From Bacillus sp. UNC438CL73TsuS30 (lineage in GTDB: Bacteria > Bacillota > Bacilli > Bacillales > Cytobacillaceae), in contig NZ_KI535297.1 of NCBI RefSeq assembly GCF_000482325.1, positions 124,001-188,000 of the forward strand: a DNA stretch of 64,000 nt, read 5' to 3'. Positions 17,154 through 25,940 of this stretch are shown one piece after another. A model generated the notes under the pieces. It was not told the DNA's origin. It searched no databases and saw only the letters and a list, made by a program, of their open reading frames with translations. The translations under genes were made by a program, and so were the position numbers. Position 1 is the first letter of the stretch; every line of letters begins with the position of its first letter.

Positions 17154-17180
17154 ACGTTTTGTGAACGCAGCAAACCCTTA

Positions 17181-17194
17181 TAGGATTAGTTAAC
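17181..17194 (+). promoter_or_regulatory. TAGGATTAGTT motif before the LysR gene
   Basis: TAGGATTAGTTAAC lies 43 bp before the LysR-type start. The same eleven-base core recurs at 21365-21375 before the esterase gene. It may be a -10 element with an associated operator. Confidence 0.4.
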
Positions 17195-17236
17195 AAAAAT
17201 AGTATTCTAAAAAAATCAAGAGAGGGGTTGTAGAAA

Positions 17237-18136
17237 GTGAACATTGATCATCTGGAAGCTTTTATGTATGTAGTACATTTGGATAGTATACATAAAGCAG
17301 CTGAAGCATTGTATTTATCTCAGCCAACCGTAACAGCAAGAATCAAAACATTAGAACGTGATCTTGGTATCGAATTATTTATTAGAAAGGGAAGGAGTTT
17401 GACATTATCAGATGAAGGAAAAGCATTTATCCCCTATGCGGAGCAAATTATCAATACCTATAGTGAGGGGAAAAAACGTTTGAAGAGGGAAGAAAATCCT
17501 GAAGAAATTGTCATTGGGGCAAATATGATTACTTCCCAATATTTTATACCATTTGCTCTCCCTTTCATAAAGAAGGAAAATCCTGCATTGCGATTTAAAT
17601 TTATATCCGCACCAAACGAAGTATTGCTCGATAAACTTCTTCAAAACCAACTGGATATCGCTTTTATGAAGGATGTTAATCATCGTGGTATTCAAAAGCA
17701 TGAGCTGCTAAATAATTCTGTCAGGTTAGTAGTTTACCCTGGACATTCTTTTCAATTTAAAGAAAATATATCTGTTCAACAATTAGCCATGGAGCCATTG
17801 GTATTTTTTGAATGCGGCGCTTTTGACTGGAATCGGGTTCATAAATTGTTTGAAGTGGCAAATGTTGAACCAAATATCGAATTTTTAGTTGACCATCTTG
17901 AGGTAGCGAAATCGTTTATTCTTAACAAAAATGCCATTGGATTTTTACCTTACCTCTGTATTAAGGAAGACCTTGAAAATGGCAATTTAATTGAAATAGA
18001 TGTTTCTCATATTCTTCAAATCAATCAACGTATTTTTGCAACTCATTTGAAAAATGGTTTTCAGTATTCCAAGTTATGGAATGATATTCTTTTATCTGTT
18101 AAAGAATTTGAGAAGAAAAATATGATGGTTTATTAA
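17237..18136 (+). CDS. LysR-type regulator, probable YtlI-like activator of the sulfur cluster
   Basis: A 299-residue LysR regulator. The N-terminal winged helix-turn-helix has AEALYLSQPTVTARIKTLER, and an effector-binding domain follows from about residue 90. The start is the GTG at 17237 behind AGAGGGG. It stands directly upstream of genes equivalent to the B. subtilis ytmI operon, which the LysR protein YtlI activates in response to sulfur limitation. Orthology to YtlI is therefore inferred from context, not proven. Confidence 0.85.
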   Translation: MNIDHLEAFMYVVHLDSIHKAAEALYLSQPTVTARIKTLERDLGIELFIRKGRSLTLSDEGKAFIPYAEQIINTYSEGKKRLKREENPEEIVIGANMITSQYFIPFALPFIKKENPALRFKFISAPNEVLLDKLLQNQLDIAFMKDVNHRGIQKHELLNNSVRLVVYPGHSFQFKENISVQQLAMEPLVFFECGAFDWNRVHKLFEVANVEPNIEFLVDHLEVAKSFILNKNAIGFLPYLCIKEDLENGNLIEIDVSHILQINQRIFATHLKNGFQYSKLWNDILLSVKEFEKKNMMVY

Positions 18137-18182
18137 TTAAATTTTCTAAATTGAAGATTAAATTTTTCAATCAGTTAATCTA

Positions 18183-18215
18183 TTGCCCTTTCAATCTTCA
18201 CGGTGGTAGGATAAA
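18183..18215 (+). promoter_or_regulatory. Candidate promoter, TTGCCC-N18-TAGGAT
   Basis: TTGCCC at 18183-18188 and TAGGATAAA at 18207-18215. Spacing and sequence nearly match the promoter at 18731-18763. Confidence 0.5.
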
Positions 18216-18312
18216 TTTCAATCATAACGTTAAATATAAAAAAAGGGAAAGTATTGTTTTAATTCCCAGTATTCCGGTTTGTATTGTTGTGTATAAAAGG
18301 AGGATGTTAAAT

Positions 18313-18648
18313 ATGCAATCACAAAAGAATAAGAGTTCAGCTAGTTTTTTTTCAAAAACAAATCAATCAAAATTTTTTGAAACAAGTCAATATCTTAATC
18401 TGCCTGATTTACAGTTTTTTATTTGGTGTAATCAAAAGTATAAGGTGAATAGGGGAGTCTATAATACGATAGATCAATGGTTTTATGAGTACGGCATTGT
18501 TAATATTCATTATCGGAGGATTCAGCTTTTGGCATTCTTGGATTTTTTCAAAGATAAGATTCTCGAGAAAGATAAGCAGAAGTTTATCCGATTTGGTCAT
18601 GGAGGACTTGCAAGAAGTCTGAATGAATTTACTAATGATTTACGTTAA
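18313..18648 (+). CDS. Small unknown protein in the sulfur cluster
   Basis: A 111-residue basic protein beginning MQSQKNKSSASFFSKTNQSK. The frame opens upstream at 18151, but that part overlaps the promoter. The ATG at 18313 has AAGGAGG nine bases before it and is the better start. It is rich in aromatic residues (LPDLQFFIWCNQKYKVNRGV) and has no recognised domain. It lies between the LysR gene and the first monooxygenase and shares their promoter pattern, so it is likely co-regulated. Function unknown. Confidence 0.6.
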   Translation: MQSQKNKSSASFFSKTNQSKFFETSQYLNLPDLQFFIWCNQKYKVNRGVYNTIDQWFYEYGIVNIHYRRIQLLAFLDFFKDKILEKDKQKFIRFGHGGLARSLNEFTNDLR

Positions 18649-18730
18649 AAAATGAAATCTTCTCTGAATCGTTTCTTTTCTATATAAAATTTTTTTATTA
18701 AGATTAAATATTTTCCTATCACCGAAAGTA

Positions 18731-18763
18731 TTGCCAGTTTAATATTTTCAGTGCTAGGATAAA
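18731..18763 (+). promoter_or_regulatory. Candidate promoter of the main sulfur operon, TTGCCA-N18-TAGGAT
   Basis: TTGCCA at 18731-18736 and TAGGATAAA at 18755-18763, with a TG two bases before the -10. TCGGAATAAAAATGGAGG follows 47 bp later as leader and ribosome binding site; a copy of this arrangement is at 22258-22318. Confidence 0.55.
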
Positions 18764-18828
18764 CATCAGCAAATAAAAACAAACTTTTTCAATGTGTTAA
18801 GTCGGAATAAAAATGGAGGAATTTATAA

Positions 18829-19845
18829 ATGGGCTATAAGCTTAGTATTTTAGATCAAAGTCCGATTTTTACTGGAAGCACAGCTTCTACTGCGTTACAA
18901 AATACAGTTCTGCTGGCTCAAAAAGCAGAAGAATGGGGGTATACACGTTTTTGGGTATCAGAGCATCACAATACAGATCAATTGGCTGGCTCCTCACCTG
19001 AAGTACTAATTTCCTACTTATTGGCACGGACGAACACAATTCAGGTTGGGTCAGGTGGAGTCATGCTTCAGCATTATAGTCCTTATAAGGTAGCTGAAAA
19101 CTTTCATGTTTTATCCAATTTGGCACCTGGAAGGGTAAATCTTGGGGTTGGGAAAGCCCCAGGCGGACTTCCGTTATCCACAAAGGCGCTGCAGTATGGA
19201 ACTGTTAATGATGGTAAGGATTTTACAGAACGGCTGATTTTTTTATCGGAATTAATTCACAATTCGATAGATGACTATCATCCTCTTGCAGGAATTCAAG
19301 CAACACCAATTCCTCAGGAAAAACCAGAAATTTTCCTTCTTGGAGCAAGTGCAAACAGTGCACAGCTTGCCGCTGATTTGGGTATATCATTTGTTTTTGC
19401 TAAATTTATCAATAGTGATGCAGGAGTACTGGAAAAAGCTGCAAATCTATATCGAGAAGGCTTTCCACATGGAAGATTTATCATTTCATTAGCTGTTATT
19501 GCTACACCTACTCAGACAGAAGCAGAACAATTGGCAGGGGACAGAAAAATAGTCAAAGTCAATCTTCAGAGCGGAAGAACGGTTACGGTACAATCCATTG
19601 AGCAAGCAGAAGTTTTTGGAAAGCAATCCGGTGAATCATATGAAATTACTGAACAGGAAGCAGATATTATTGCTGGTACACCTTATTATGTAAAGAATGT
19701 TTTAAATCATCTTCACAAAACTTATCAGGTGGATGAATTTATTATACATACACCAATTGAACAAGAAGTAGAAAGATTTCAATCATTTCGACTGTTAAGT
19801 ACCTTAAATAATTCAAATACGTTTGTCCAGCCTATAAGAAGGTAA
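18829..19845 (+). CDS. ytmO: Luciferase-like flavin monooxygenase (YtmO/CmoO-like)
   Basis: A 338-residue member of the LLM class (bacterial luciferase-like) flavin-dependent oxidoreductases. It begins YKLSILDQSPIFTGSTASTA and contains WVSEHHNTDQLAGSSPEVL and LGVGKAPGGLPLSTKALQYG, typical of the YtmO/MsnO subgroup. In B. subtilis YtmO belongs to the S-methylcysteine/N-acetyl-cysteine-adduct degradation operon. Here it leads the main operon behind the TAGGATAAA promoter and is followed within 100 bp by the second monooxygenase. Exact substrate is inferred from synteny. Confidence 0.85.
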   Translation: MGYKLSILDQSPIFTGSTASTALQNTVLLAQKAEEWGYTRFWVSEHHNTDQLAGSSPEVLISYLLARTNTIQVGSGGVMLQHYSPYKVAENFHVLSNLAPGRVNLGVGKAPGGLPLSTKALQYGTVNDGKDFTERLIFLSELIHNSIDDYHPLAGIQATPIPQEKPEIFLLGASANSAQLAADLGISFVFAKFINSDAGVLEKAANLYREGFPHGRFIISLAVIATPTQTEAEQLAGDRKIVKVNLQSGRTVTVQSIEQAEVFGKQSGESYEITEQEADIIAGTPYYVKNVLNHLHKTYQVDEFIIHTPIEQEVERFQSFRLLSTLNNSNTFVQPIRR

Positions 19846-19943
19846 GATTGACAATGGAGAGTTCATATATTTTTTTTAACCAAATACCAACTATTCAGGT
19901 AGGAATAATGAATAATTTAGAAGGCGAAAGGAAGGAAAGTGCG

Positions 19944-21281
19944 ATGGCAAAGAAAAGACAATTAAAATTGGGAACGATCATTCATGGTGTGGGAGGGAAT
20001 ATTGCGGCTTGGAGACATCCAGAGGTATTAACTAATGCAAGTGTGAATTTTGAATTTTATAAGGAGCAAGCCCGAAAATCGGAGAAGGCAAAATTTGATT
20101 TTGTTTTTATTGCGGATGGCTTGCATATAAACGAAAAATCATTGCCTCATTTCTTGAACCGATTTGAACCGCTTACGATTCTATCGGCACTAGCCGCTGT
20201 CACTTCACGAATTGGCCTTGCTGGTACTGTATCGACATCATATAGTGAACCATTTACTATCGCACGGCAATTTTCTTCCCTTGATCATATTAGTCATGGC
20301 AGGGCAGGCTGGAATGTTGTAACTTCCCCATTAGAGAAAACAGCCTTAAACTTTAGCAAAACCATTGAAGAGCATCCAAATCATTCAAAAAGATACCGAA
20401 TCGCCTCTGAATACCTGGATGTCGCCAAGGGATTATGGGATTCATGGGAAGACGATGCATTTATACGTGATAAAAAATCAGGTGTATTTTATGATCCTGA
20501 AAAACTGCATCAATTAAATCACAAAGGAGAATTTTTCTCAGTACAAGGACCATTAAATATTGGCAGATCAAAGCAAGGGCGGCCCATTATCTTTCAAGCA
20601 GGGTCTTCTGAGGATGGGAAAAACCTTGCTGCTAAAGATGCCGATGTAATTTTCACTAATCAAGATACCTTGGAAAATGCACAAAAATTTTACCGAGATG
20701 TCAAACGCAGGACTGCTGAATATGGGAGAAATCCGGATCACATTCTAATTTTGCCAGGAATCGAGCCGATTGTTGGTAAAACAGAGGAAGAAGCTGAACA
20801 GAAATATCAAGAGATTGCTAATTTAGTATCGATTGAACAGGCATTGAACTATTTAGGACGCTTTTTTGAACATCATGATTTTTCACAGTATCCACTCGAT
20901 GAACCCTTTCCAGAAATCGGTGATTTGGGTTCGAACAGTTTCAAAAGTGGTACAGATCGAATTAAGCAGGAAGCGAAAGAAAAAAACCTAACCCTTCGAC
21001 AGGTAGCACTAAGGGCGGCCACACCAAGAACACCGTTTATTGGGACACCAGAAAAAGTGGCAGACTTAATCCAAGCGTGGTTTGAAGGATATGGGGCAGA
21101 CGGTTTTATTATTCACTTCAATCTTCCAAGCAATTTAACGGGTTTTGTTGATCTTGTAGTTCCTATTCTGCAGGATCGTGGTTTGTTCCGTACAGAATAT
21201 GAATCTGACACATTGCGGGGAAATCTTGGACTCCCATTCCCAGATAACCGTTATGCACAATCTATAGTGAAAAATGGATAA
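19944..21281 (+). CDS. ytnJ: NtaA/SnaA/DszA-type FMNH2-dependent monooxygenase (YtnJ/CmoJ-like)
   Basis: About 445 residues, matching the nitrilotriacetate/DszA monooxygenase family. It shows GTIIHGVGGNIAAWRHPEVL, the SLDHISHGRAGWNVVTSP signature, and FIIHFNLPSNLTGFVDLVVP at the end. The ATG at 19944 behind GGAAGGAAAG is preferred over the longer frame from 19848, which starts only two bases after the previous stop and lacks a site. The enzyme needs reduced FMN from a partner reductase, and one is encoded at 26759. In B. subtilis YtnJ oxidises N-acetylated S-substituted cysteines. Confidence 0.87.
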   Translation: MAKKRQLKLGTIIHGVGGNIAAWRHPEVLTNASVNFEFYKEQARKSEKAKFDFVFIADGLHINEKSLPHFLNRFEPLTILSALAAVTSRIGLAGTVSTSYSEPFTIARQFSSLDHISHGRAGWNVVTSPLEKTALNFSKTIEEHPNHSKRYRIASEYLDVAKGLWDSWEDDAFIRDKKSGVFYDPEKLHQLNHKGEFFSVQGPLNIGRSKQGRPIIFQAGSSEDGKNLAAKDADVIFTNQDTLENAQKFYRDVKRRTAEYGRNPDHILILPGIEPIVGKTEEEAEQKYQEIANLVSIEQALNYLGRFFEHHDFSQYPLDEPFPEIGDLGSNSFKSGTDRIKQEAKEKNLTLRQVALRAATPRTPFIGTPEKVADLIQAWFEGYGADGFIIHFNLPSNLTGFVDLVVPILQDRGLFRTEYESDTLRGNLGLPFPDNRYAQSIVKNG

Positions 21282-21364
21282 ATGTTTTTTTAAATAAAAA
21301 TATATAGCTTTATCATTAATCGTATTTTATACTTTTTTTATACTATTAATTCATACTTATTAAA

Positions 21365-21375
21365 TAGGATTAGTT
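21365..21375 (+). promoter_or_regulatory. TAGGATTAGTT motif before the esterase gene
   Basis: It repeats the core found at 17181. It lies 24 bp upstream of the esterase start and could be a -10 region within an internal promoter. Confidence 0.4.
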
Positions 21376-21398
21376 GGACATAAAAGGGGTAGATATTG

Positions 21399-22157
21399 AT
21401 GAAAGAAAAGTTTCCAATTATTAAGGGGGCAGAAAATTTTAAATTCAAGGGTAACAAAATTGGGATTCTCATTTCACATGGTTTCGTTGGTACACCGCAA
21501 AGCGTCCGTTACCTAGGTGAAAGACTGGATGAATTTGGGTATTCTGTTTTGGGTCCTAGATTAAAAGGGCATGGAACCCATTATGCAGATTTGGGGGAAT
21601 GCACGCATGAAGAATGGTTTGAGTCATTGGAAAAGGGTTATCAAGAATTAAAACAGGAATGTAGAGATGTTTTTGTATTGGGCCAGTCGATGGGTGGTAC
21701 ACTATCGCTTTGGCTTGCTCATAAATATAAGGAAATAAAAGGGATTATCTTAGTTAATCCTGCTTTGACTCTTCCTTCTTTTGAACAATTCAGAGGAAAA
21801 GAATTACCCCGTTATGTTAGTGAGGGAAATCCTGACATAAAAGCAAGGGATGCTTACGAAATCACTTATTCAAAAGTACCAATTAAAGCCATTCATCAAC
21901 TGCAAACACTTATGGACATAACGCCTGCCATATTACCAGACCTACATTGTCCTGTTCTGGGAATGAAGTCAGCAGTAGATCATGTCGTACCACCGGAAAA
22001 TACGGATTATATTATTGACCACATAGGGTCAACAGAAAAGGAAATGATTGTGCTGCCAAATTCCTATCATGTAGCATCATTGGATTATGACAAGGACGTA
22101 ATTGTAGAAGGGTGCCATCGTTTCATTCAACAACAAGTAAGTCACCGTGTGGTATAG
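21399..22157 (+). CDS. Alpha/beta hydrolase, carboxylesterase type
   Basis: A 252-residue serine hydrolase of the Est30/YvaK type. The oxyanion region ILISHGFVGTP is at residues 23-33, the nucleophile elbow GQSMGG gives S97, and SAVDHVVPPE and NSYHVASLD give the acidic and histidine members. The ATG at 21399 is behind AAAAGGGG. It has no counterpart in the B. subtilis ytmI operon. Its place between the monooxygenase and the glutaredoxin suggests it may release an acyl group or cleave a thioester formed in this pathway (inference). Confidence 0.85.
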   Translation: MKEKFPIIKGAENFKFKGNKIGILISHGFVGTPQSVRYLGERLDEFGYSVLGPRLKGHGTHYADLGECTHEEWFESLEKGYQELKQECRDVFVLGQSMGGTLSLWLAHKYKEIKGIILVNPALTLPSFEQFRGKELPRYVSEGNPDIKARDAYEITYSKVPIKAIHQLQTLMDITPAILPDLHCPVLGMKSAVDHVVPPENTDYIIDHIGSTEKEMIVLPNSYHVASLDYDKDVIVEGCHRFIQQQVSHRVV

Positions 22158-22257
22158 CTTAGGATTAATGAATTACCTATTCTTCTTATAGTTTTTATGA
22201 ATGAAAACAATATATTTTTCTATCAGGTAACCTGTAGAATTCCTCTTCTTTACGTGT

Positions 22258-22318
22258 TAGGATAAAGCACAAGATTAAAAAAGAATTCCTATTAAATAAC
22301 TCGGAATTAAAAGGAGGA
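22258..22318 (+). promoter_or_regulatory. Second copy of the TAGGATAAA leader, without its own gene
   Basis: TAGGATAAAG at 22258-22267 and TCGGAATTAAAAGGAGGATT at 22301-22320 mirror the spacing before the YtmO-like gene (43 versus 47 bp). No full-length gene follows; only a 15-codon frame and a terminator come next. Confidence 0.5.
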
Positions 22319-22336
22319 TTCTAGAATCAGCAGATC

Positions 22337-22384
22337 ATGACACCAACTGAACAATTTAAGAATTTATGCCGGCTAGACAACTAG
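22337..22384 (+). other. Fifteen-codon frame between leader and terminator
   Basis: ATG...TAG encodes MTPTEQFKNLCRLDN. The nearest ribosome binding site is 20 bases upstream, which is far. It could be a leader peptide or a relic of a lost gene. Confidence 0.25.
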
Positions 22385-22430
22385 AGGCTCTCTATTTAAG
22401 ATGAAAAATCTTTAATGGGGAGCCTTTTTT
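22385..22430 (+). terminator. Terminator or attenuator upstream of the glutaredoxin gene
   Basis: AGGCTC...ATTTAAGAT pairs imperfectly with ATCTTTAAT...GAGCCT and is followed by six T. It lies 38 bp before the glutaredoxin-like gene and 170 bp after a promoter motif. Confidence 0.65.
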
Positions 22431-22467
22431 GTTAATAAAAAATGAATTCTGAAAGGGGGGAATAAAA

Positions 22468-22746
22468 ATGGGTAAAGAATTATCCGTAGTGGTCTGGGCG
22501 AAAGAGGGTTGTCACTATTGTGGGGAGGTAAAACAATATTTACAGGATAAAGGAATAAAATATGAAACAGTTGATGTTACCCATCATGATGAGCGCAGAG
22601 ATATTTTAAAGATTAAGTATGGTGTTCGTCATGTACCTGTTGTTGAAATAGGTCAGGGGGATGTATATGAAGGTGTAACAAAAGTAGGGATCGAACATTT
22701 AGAAAAAGTTCTAGAGAAAGTTAAGAAGAGTAAATTTTCGGTATAA
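22468..22746 (+). CDS. ytnI: Glutaredoxin-like protein (YtnI/CmoI-like)
   Basis: A 92-residue thioredoxin-fold protein with a CHYC redox pair (C15, C18) and the cis-proline in VRHVPVVEIG. That is the glutaredoxin length and layout. AAGGGGGG precedes the ATG. B. subtilis YtnI occupies the same pathway between the monooxygenases. It may supply reducing power for removal of the oxidised sulfur group. A terminator-like hairpin upstream suggests its level may be set apart from the monooxygenases. Confidence 0.85.
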   Translation: MGKELSVVVWAKEGCHYCGEVKQYLQDKGIKYETVDVTHHDERRDILKIKYGVRHVPVVEIGQGDVYEGVTKVGIEHLEKVLEKVKKSKFSV

Positions 22747-22858
22747 TTCCGACATAAATTATATGTTTAATAGGTGAATGCCTGGGAATTAGTATTTTTT
22801 CTATATTCCTTGTGCTAGTTGACGATAATTAGGAATTTAAGGATGGGTGGATTTCGAG

Positions 22859-23674
22859 ATGAAGAAAACAATTGCTATATTTATGACTTTATTACTGGGT
22901 TTAATGCTTGGGGCATGCTCCTCACAAGAAACGAAAACAACTTCGAAAGTTAGCTCCAAATCGAAAGTACAAAAAATAATCGTGGGAACAGGAACACAGT
23001 TTCCGAATGTCTGCTTTATTGATAAGAATGGAAAGTTAACTGGATATGATGTGGAATTAGTTCGAAAAATTGATGAAAAGTTGCCTGAATATCAATTTGA
23101 GTTTAAAACAATGGAATTCTCTAATCTCTTGCTAAGCCTTGAGACGAACAAAATTGATTTTATCGCGCACCAAATGGAAGTAAATAAAGAAAGGCAGGAG
23201 AAATTTCTTTTTAACAAAGAGCCTTATAATATATTTCCTCTCAATGTAACAGTTAATAAAAATAATAATGAGATTCATTCTATTAAGGATTTAAAAGGGA
23301 AAAAGGTAATCGTGAGTCCGACTAGTAACTCAGCAGTATTTATCGAAAATTATAACAAGGAACATAATGCTGGTATACAAATTGTTTATGCAGGGAATGG
23401 GCCGGATTCTACCATTAATCAAATAAAAACAGGCAGAGCAGATGCCACTATTACAACACCATTTTCAGTCGATTTTAATAATAAGGCAGTTGATGCTCAG
23501 CAAAAAGTAGTCGGTGAACCGCTCTTAAATTCAAAAGTTTATTTTCTTCTAAGAAAAGATGAAGCACCATTGCAAAAGAGAATTGACGAAGCGCTTGTTG
23601 AATTGAAAAAAGAAGGGGTAGTTAGCGAATTAAGTAAAAAATGGTTAGGAGCGGACTACACTGTAAACTTTTAA
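22859..23674 (+). CDS. Amino-acid ABC transporter substrate-binding lipoprotein (TcyJ/TcyK-like)
   Basis: About 271 residues. The N-terminus is a lipoprotein signal: basic MKK, a hydrophobic core, then LGAC with C20 as the lipid-modified cysteine. The rest is the polar amino-acid-binding SBP family (TGYDVELVRKIDEKLPEYQF, LEVNKERQEKFLF-like hinge and DLKGKKVIV). The ATG at 22859 behind GGGTGG is chosen over GTG 22847. The gene is the first of four transporter genes equal to TcyJKLMN in B. subtilis, which imports cystine and S-substituted cysteines. Only one binding protein is present here, against two in B. subtilis. Confidence 0.88.
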   Translation: MKKTIAIFMTLLLGLMLGACSSQETKTTSKVSSKSKVQKIIVGTGTQFPNVCFIDKNGKLTGYDVELVRKIDEKLPEYQFEFKTMEFSNLLLSLETNKIDFIAHQMEVNKERQEKFLFNKEPYNIFPLNVTVNKNNNEIHSIKDLKGKKVIVSPTSNSAVFIENYNKEHNAGIQIVYAGNGPDSTINQIKTGRADATITTPFSVDFNNKAVDAQQKVVGEPLLNSKVYFLLRKDEAPLQKRIDEALVELKKEGVVSELSKKWLGADYTVNF

Positions 23675-23709
23675 ATAAAGGGAAGTTAGTGTTTGGAGGT
23701 TGTCAAAAA

Positions 23710-24417
23710 ATGGCGAAAGCATTTGATCCTTTATTAATTATCGAGTTTTTACCAACCCTCTTGCATTACCTAGGGGTAACGCTTCAGATCTTAGCGGCAT
23801 CTATTTTACTGGGACTTATCTTCGGTGTAGCAGCCGCTATACCGAGGCTGTTTAAAATTCCTTTATTGAATCAATTAGTGATTCTATATGTTTCGTTTAT
23901 TCGCGGGACACCGATATTAATCCAATTATTCCTAGTATTTTATGGTCTCCCTGCTGTTCTTATGGTTTTTCATCTTGATATTTCTAAGATGGAGGCCATC
24001 TATTTTGTCATTATTACTTATGCAATTAGTAATGGAGCAGGATTTTCAGAAATTTTTCGGGGAGCGATACGCGCCATTGATAAAGGACAGACGGAAGCAG
24101 CTTATTCAGTTGGAATGACCAGCACTCAGAACTTCTTTCGAATCGTTTTACCACAGGCTATACGGATTGCTTTTCCGAATATAGCAAACTCAGTTATTGG
24201 TTCATTAAAGGATACTTCACTTGCCTTTACCATTGGTGTGATGGATATGGTGGGCAGAGGTGATACGCTTATTTCAGCAACTGCGCATGCCCTGGAGGTA
24301 TATATTTCCCTCTCGATTATCTATTATGCAGTTGTTCTACTATTTGAGAAGATATTTAAAATACTAGAAAAATATTTCAATCGATATCAGAAAGCTGATT
24401 TATCAGTTGCTGCATAA
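23710..24417 (+). CDS. tcyL: Amino-acid ABC transporter permease (TcyL-like)
   Basis: A 235-residue inner-membrane permease of the His/Glu/Gln/Arg family with about five membrane helices. It has the FIRGTPILIQLFL motif and the EAA loop (EAAYSVGMTSTQNFFRIVLPQA). The ATG at 23710 has GGAGGT eight bases upstream. The frame extends further left over the preceding gene's end, but without a site. It pairs with the next gene to form the transmembrane channel. Confidence 0.9.
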   Translation: MAKAFDPLLIIEFLPTLLHYLGVTLQILAASILLGLIFGVAAAIPRLFKIPLLNQLVILYVSFIRGTPILIQLFLVFYGLPAVLMVFHLDISKMEAIYFVIITYAISNGAGFSEIFRGAIRAIDKGQTEAAYSVGMTSTQNFFRIVLPQAIRIAFPNIANSVIGSLKDTSLAFTIGVMDMVGRGDTLISATAHALEVYISLSIIYYAVVLLFEKIFKILEKYFNRYQKADLSVAA

Positions 24418-24433
24418 AAAGGGGGAGATTTAA

Positions 24434-25144
24434 ATGACAATTGATATTCCTTTTATTTGGATCGCTTTTAAAGAAATTATTAAGTCTCTTCCCATTACGC
24501 TCATTTTAACAATTGTCCCCTTATTGGTTGGTTTTTTAATCGGAATGGGTGTTGCACTAGTAAGGATTTATAAAACAAGGTTTGTATACCAGGCTGCTAA
24601 TGGGTATGTTTCCTTTTTTAGAGGGACCCCTATTATCATGCATATTATGGTCATATATTATGGAATTCCATTACTAGTGGACCAAGTATCGTCAAGATTT
24701 GATTTAAATATCCAATCCAGTAAGATTCCAATTGTTTTGTTTGTTTTAATCGCCTTGTCGTTAGCAGCAGGTGCCTATTTATCCGAAATTATCCGCTCAG
24801 GGATTATCAGTGTTTCAACAGGTCAATTGGAAGCAGCTTACTCAGTAGGGATGACTAAGCTTCAAGCAATGGTTCGGATTGTACTTCCACAGGCGTTGGC
24901 ACAGTCAGTTCCCAATTTTACAAATGTCTTTGTCGGGTTTTTACACACTTCGTCAATCGCCTTTCTTGTATCTGAAAAAGAATTGACAGGAGCTGCCAAT
25001 ATTGTTGCTTCAACCAATTTGAAATTCTTTGAAGCATTTATCGCGGCAGGAATCATCTATTGGGGACTTACAATCATTGTGGAAGGCATTTCATTTTTAC
25101 TTGAAAAACGGGTGACATTGTATAGTCGAGGAGGCGTGTCATGA
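24434..25144 (+). CDS. tcyM: Amino-acid ABC transporter permease (TcyM-like)
   Basis: A 236-residue permease homologous to its upstream neighbour, with FFRGTPIIMHIMVIYYG and the EAA loop EAAYSVGMTKLQAMVRIVLP. GGGGGAG precedes the ATG. It overlaps the ATPase gene by four bases (ATGA), so translation is coupled. With TcyL-like and TcyN-like partners it makes a cystine-type importer. Confidence 0.9.
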   Translation: MTIDIPFIWIAFKEIIKSLPITLILTIVPLLVGFLIGMGVALVRIYKTRFVYQAANGYVSFFRGTPIIMHIMVIYYGIPLLVDQVSSRFDLNIQSSKIPIVLFVLIALSLAAGAYLSEIIRSGIISVSTGQLEAAYSVGMTKLQAMVRIVLPQALAQSVPNFTNVFVGFLHTSSIAFLVSEKELTGAANIVASTNLKFFEAFIAAGIIYWGLTIIVEGISFLLEKRVTLYSRGGVS

Positions 25145-25911
25145 TTATTTTAAAAGAAATAAAAAAATCGTTTAATAAATTGCCTGTGTTAAAAGGCATT
25201 AATCTCAAAATAAACCGAGGAGAGGTGGTTACGATTCTCGGACCAAGTGGTTCAGGGAAAACCACTTTACTACGATGCTTAAATTTTTTAGAAAGGCCCG
25301 AAACAGGTATTTTTCAAATGGGCAATATTCAGGTTGATGCTGAAAAGGTTACGAAAAAAGAAATTTTATCTATAAGACAACAAACAGCAATGGTTTTTCA
25401 ACATTATAATTTATTTGCTCATAAAACTGTGCTAGAAAACGTAATGGAAGGGTTAATTGTTGCAAAAAAAGTAAAGAAAAAGGATGCAAAAATGGTAAGT
25501 GAACAAGTGCTTGCAAAAGTCGGTCTCAGTGATAAGTTACATTACTATCCGACTCAACTATCAGGGGGACAGCAACAGAGAGTAGGAATTGCAAGAGCAT
25601 TGGCATTAAATCCTGAGGTTATTCTTTTTGATGAGCCAACGTCGGCATTAGATCCCGAATTAGTTGGGGAAGTGCTTTCAGTAATTAAAGAAATTGCACA
25701 AGAGGGGATTACGATGGTGGTCGTTACACATGAAATGAGTTTTGCTAAAGAGGTGTCTGATCGTGTTTTGTTTATGGATGGAGGAGTAATAGTCGAGGAA
25801 GGCACCCCATTGGAGATTTTCCTTGCACCAAAGGAAGAACGGACGCGACGATTCCTACAAAGAATATCGGGAGAATCATTTTTTACTCCCTTAAAAGAGC
25901 GGGTGAATTAG
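25141..25911 (+). CDS. tcyN: Amino-acid ABC transporter ATPase (TcyN-like)
   Basis: A 256-residue ABC ATPase with Walker A GPSGSGKTT (residues 33-41), signature LSGGQQQR, Walker B VILFDEPTSALDPE and the H-loop VVTHEMSFA. It energises the importer encoded just upstream, with a four-base start/stop overlap. Size and motifs are those of polar amino-acid transporters. Substrate (cystine or S-modified cysteine) is inferred from cluster content. Confidence 0.92.
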   Translation: MIILKEIKKSFNKLPVLKGINLKINRGEVVTILGPSGSGKTTLLRCLNFLERPETGIFQMGNIQVDAEKVTKKEILSIRQQTAMVFQHYNLFAHKTVLENVMEGLIVAKKVKKKDAKMVSEQVLAKVGLSDKLHYYPTQLSGGQQQRVGIARALALNPEVILFDEPTSALDPELVGEVLSVIKEIAQEGITMVVVTHEMSFAKEVSDRVLFMDGGVIVEEGTPLEIFLAPKEERTRRFLQRISGESFFTPLKERVN

Positions 25912-25940
25912 TTCATTTTTAAGAAAGGGTGTTATATGTT

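Noticed and set aside
18151..18312. N-terminal extension of the small sulfur-cluster protein
   Set aside because: It spans the TTGCCC/TAGGAT promoter, and the ATG at 18313 has the only good ribosome site.
22158..22467. T-box or SAM riboswitch before the glutaredoxin gene
   Set aside because: Neither the T-box sequence GGGTGG.ACCGCG nor the S-box core is present.
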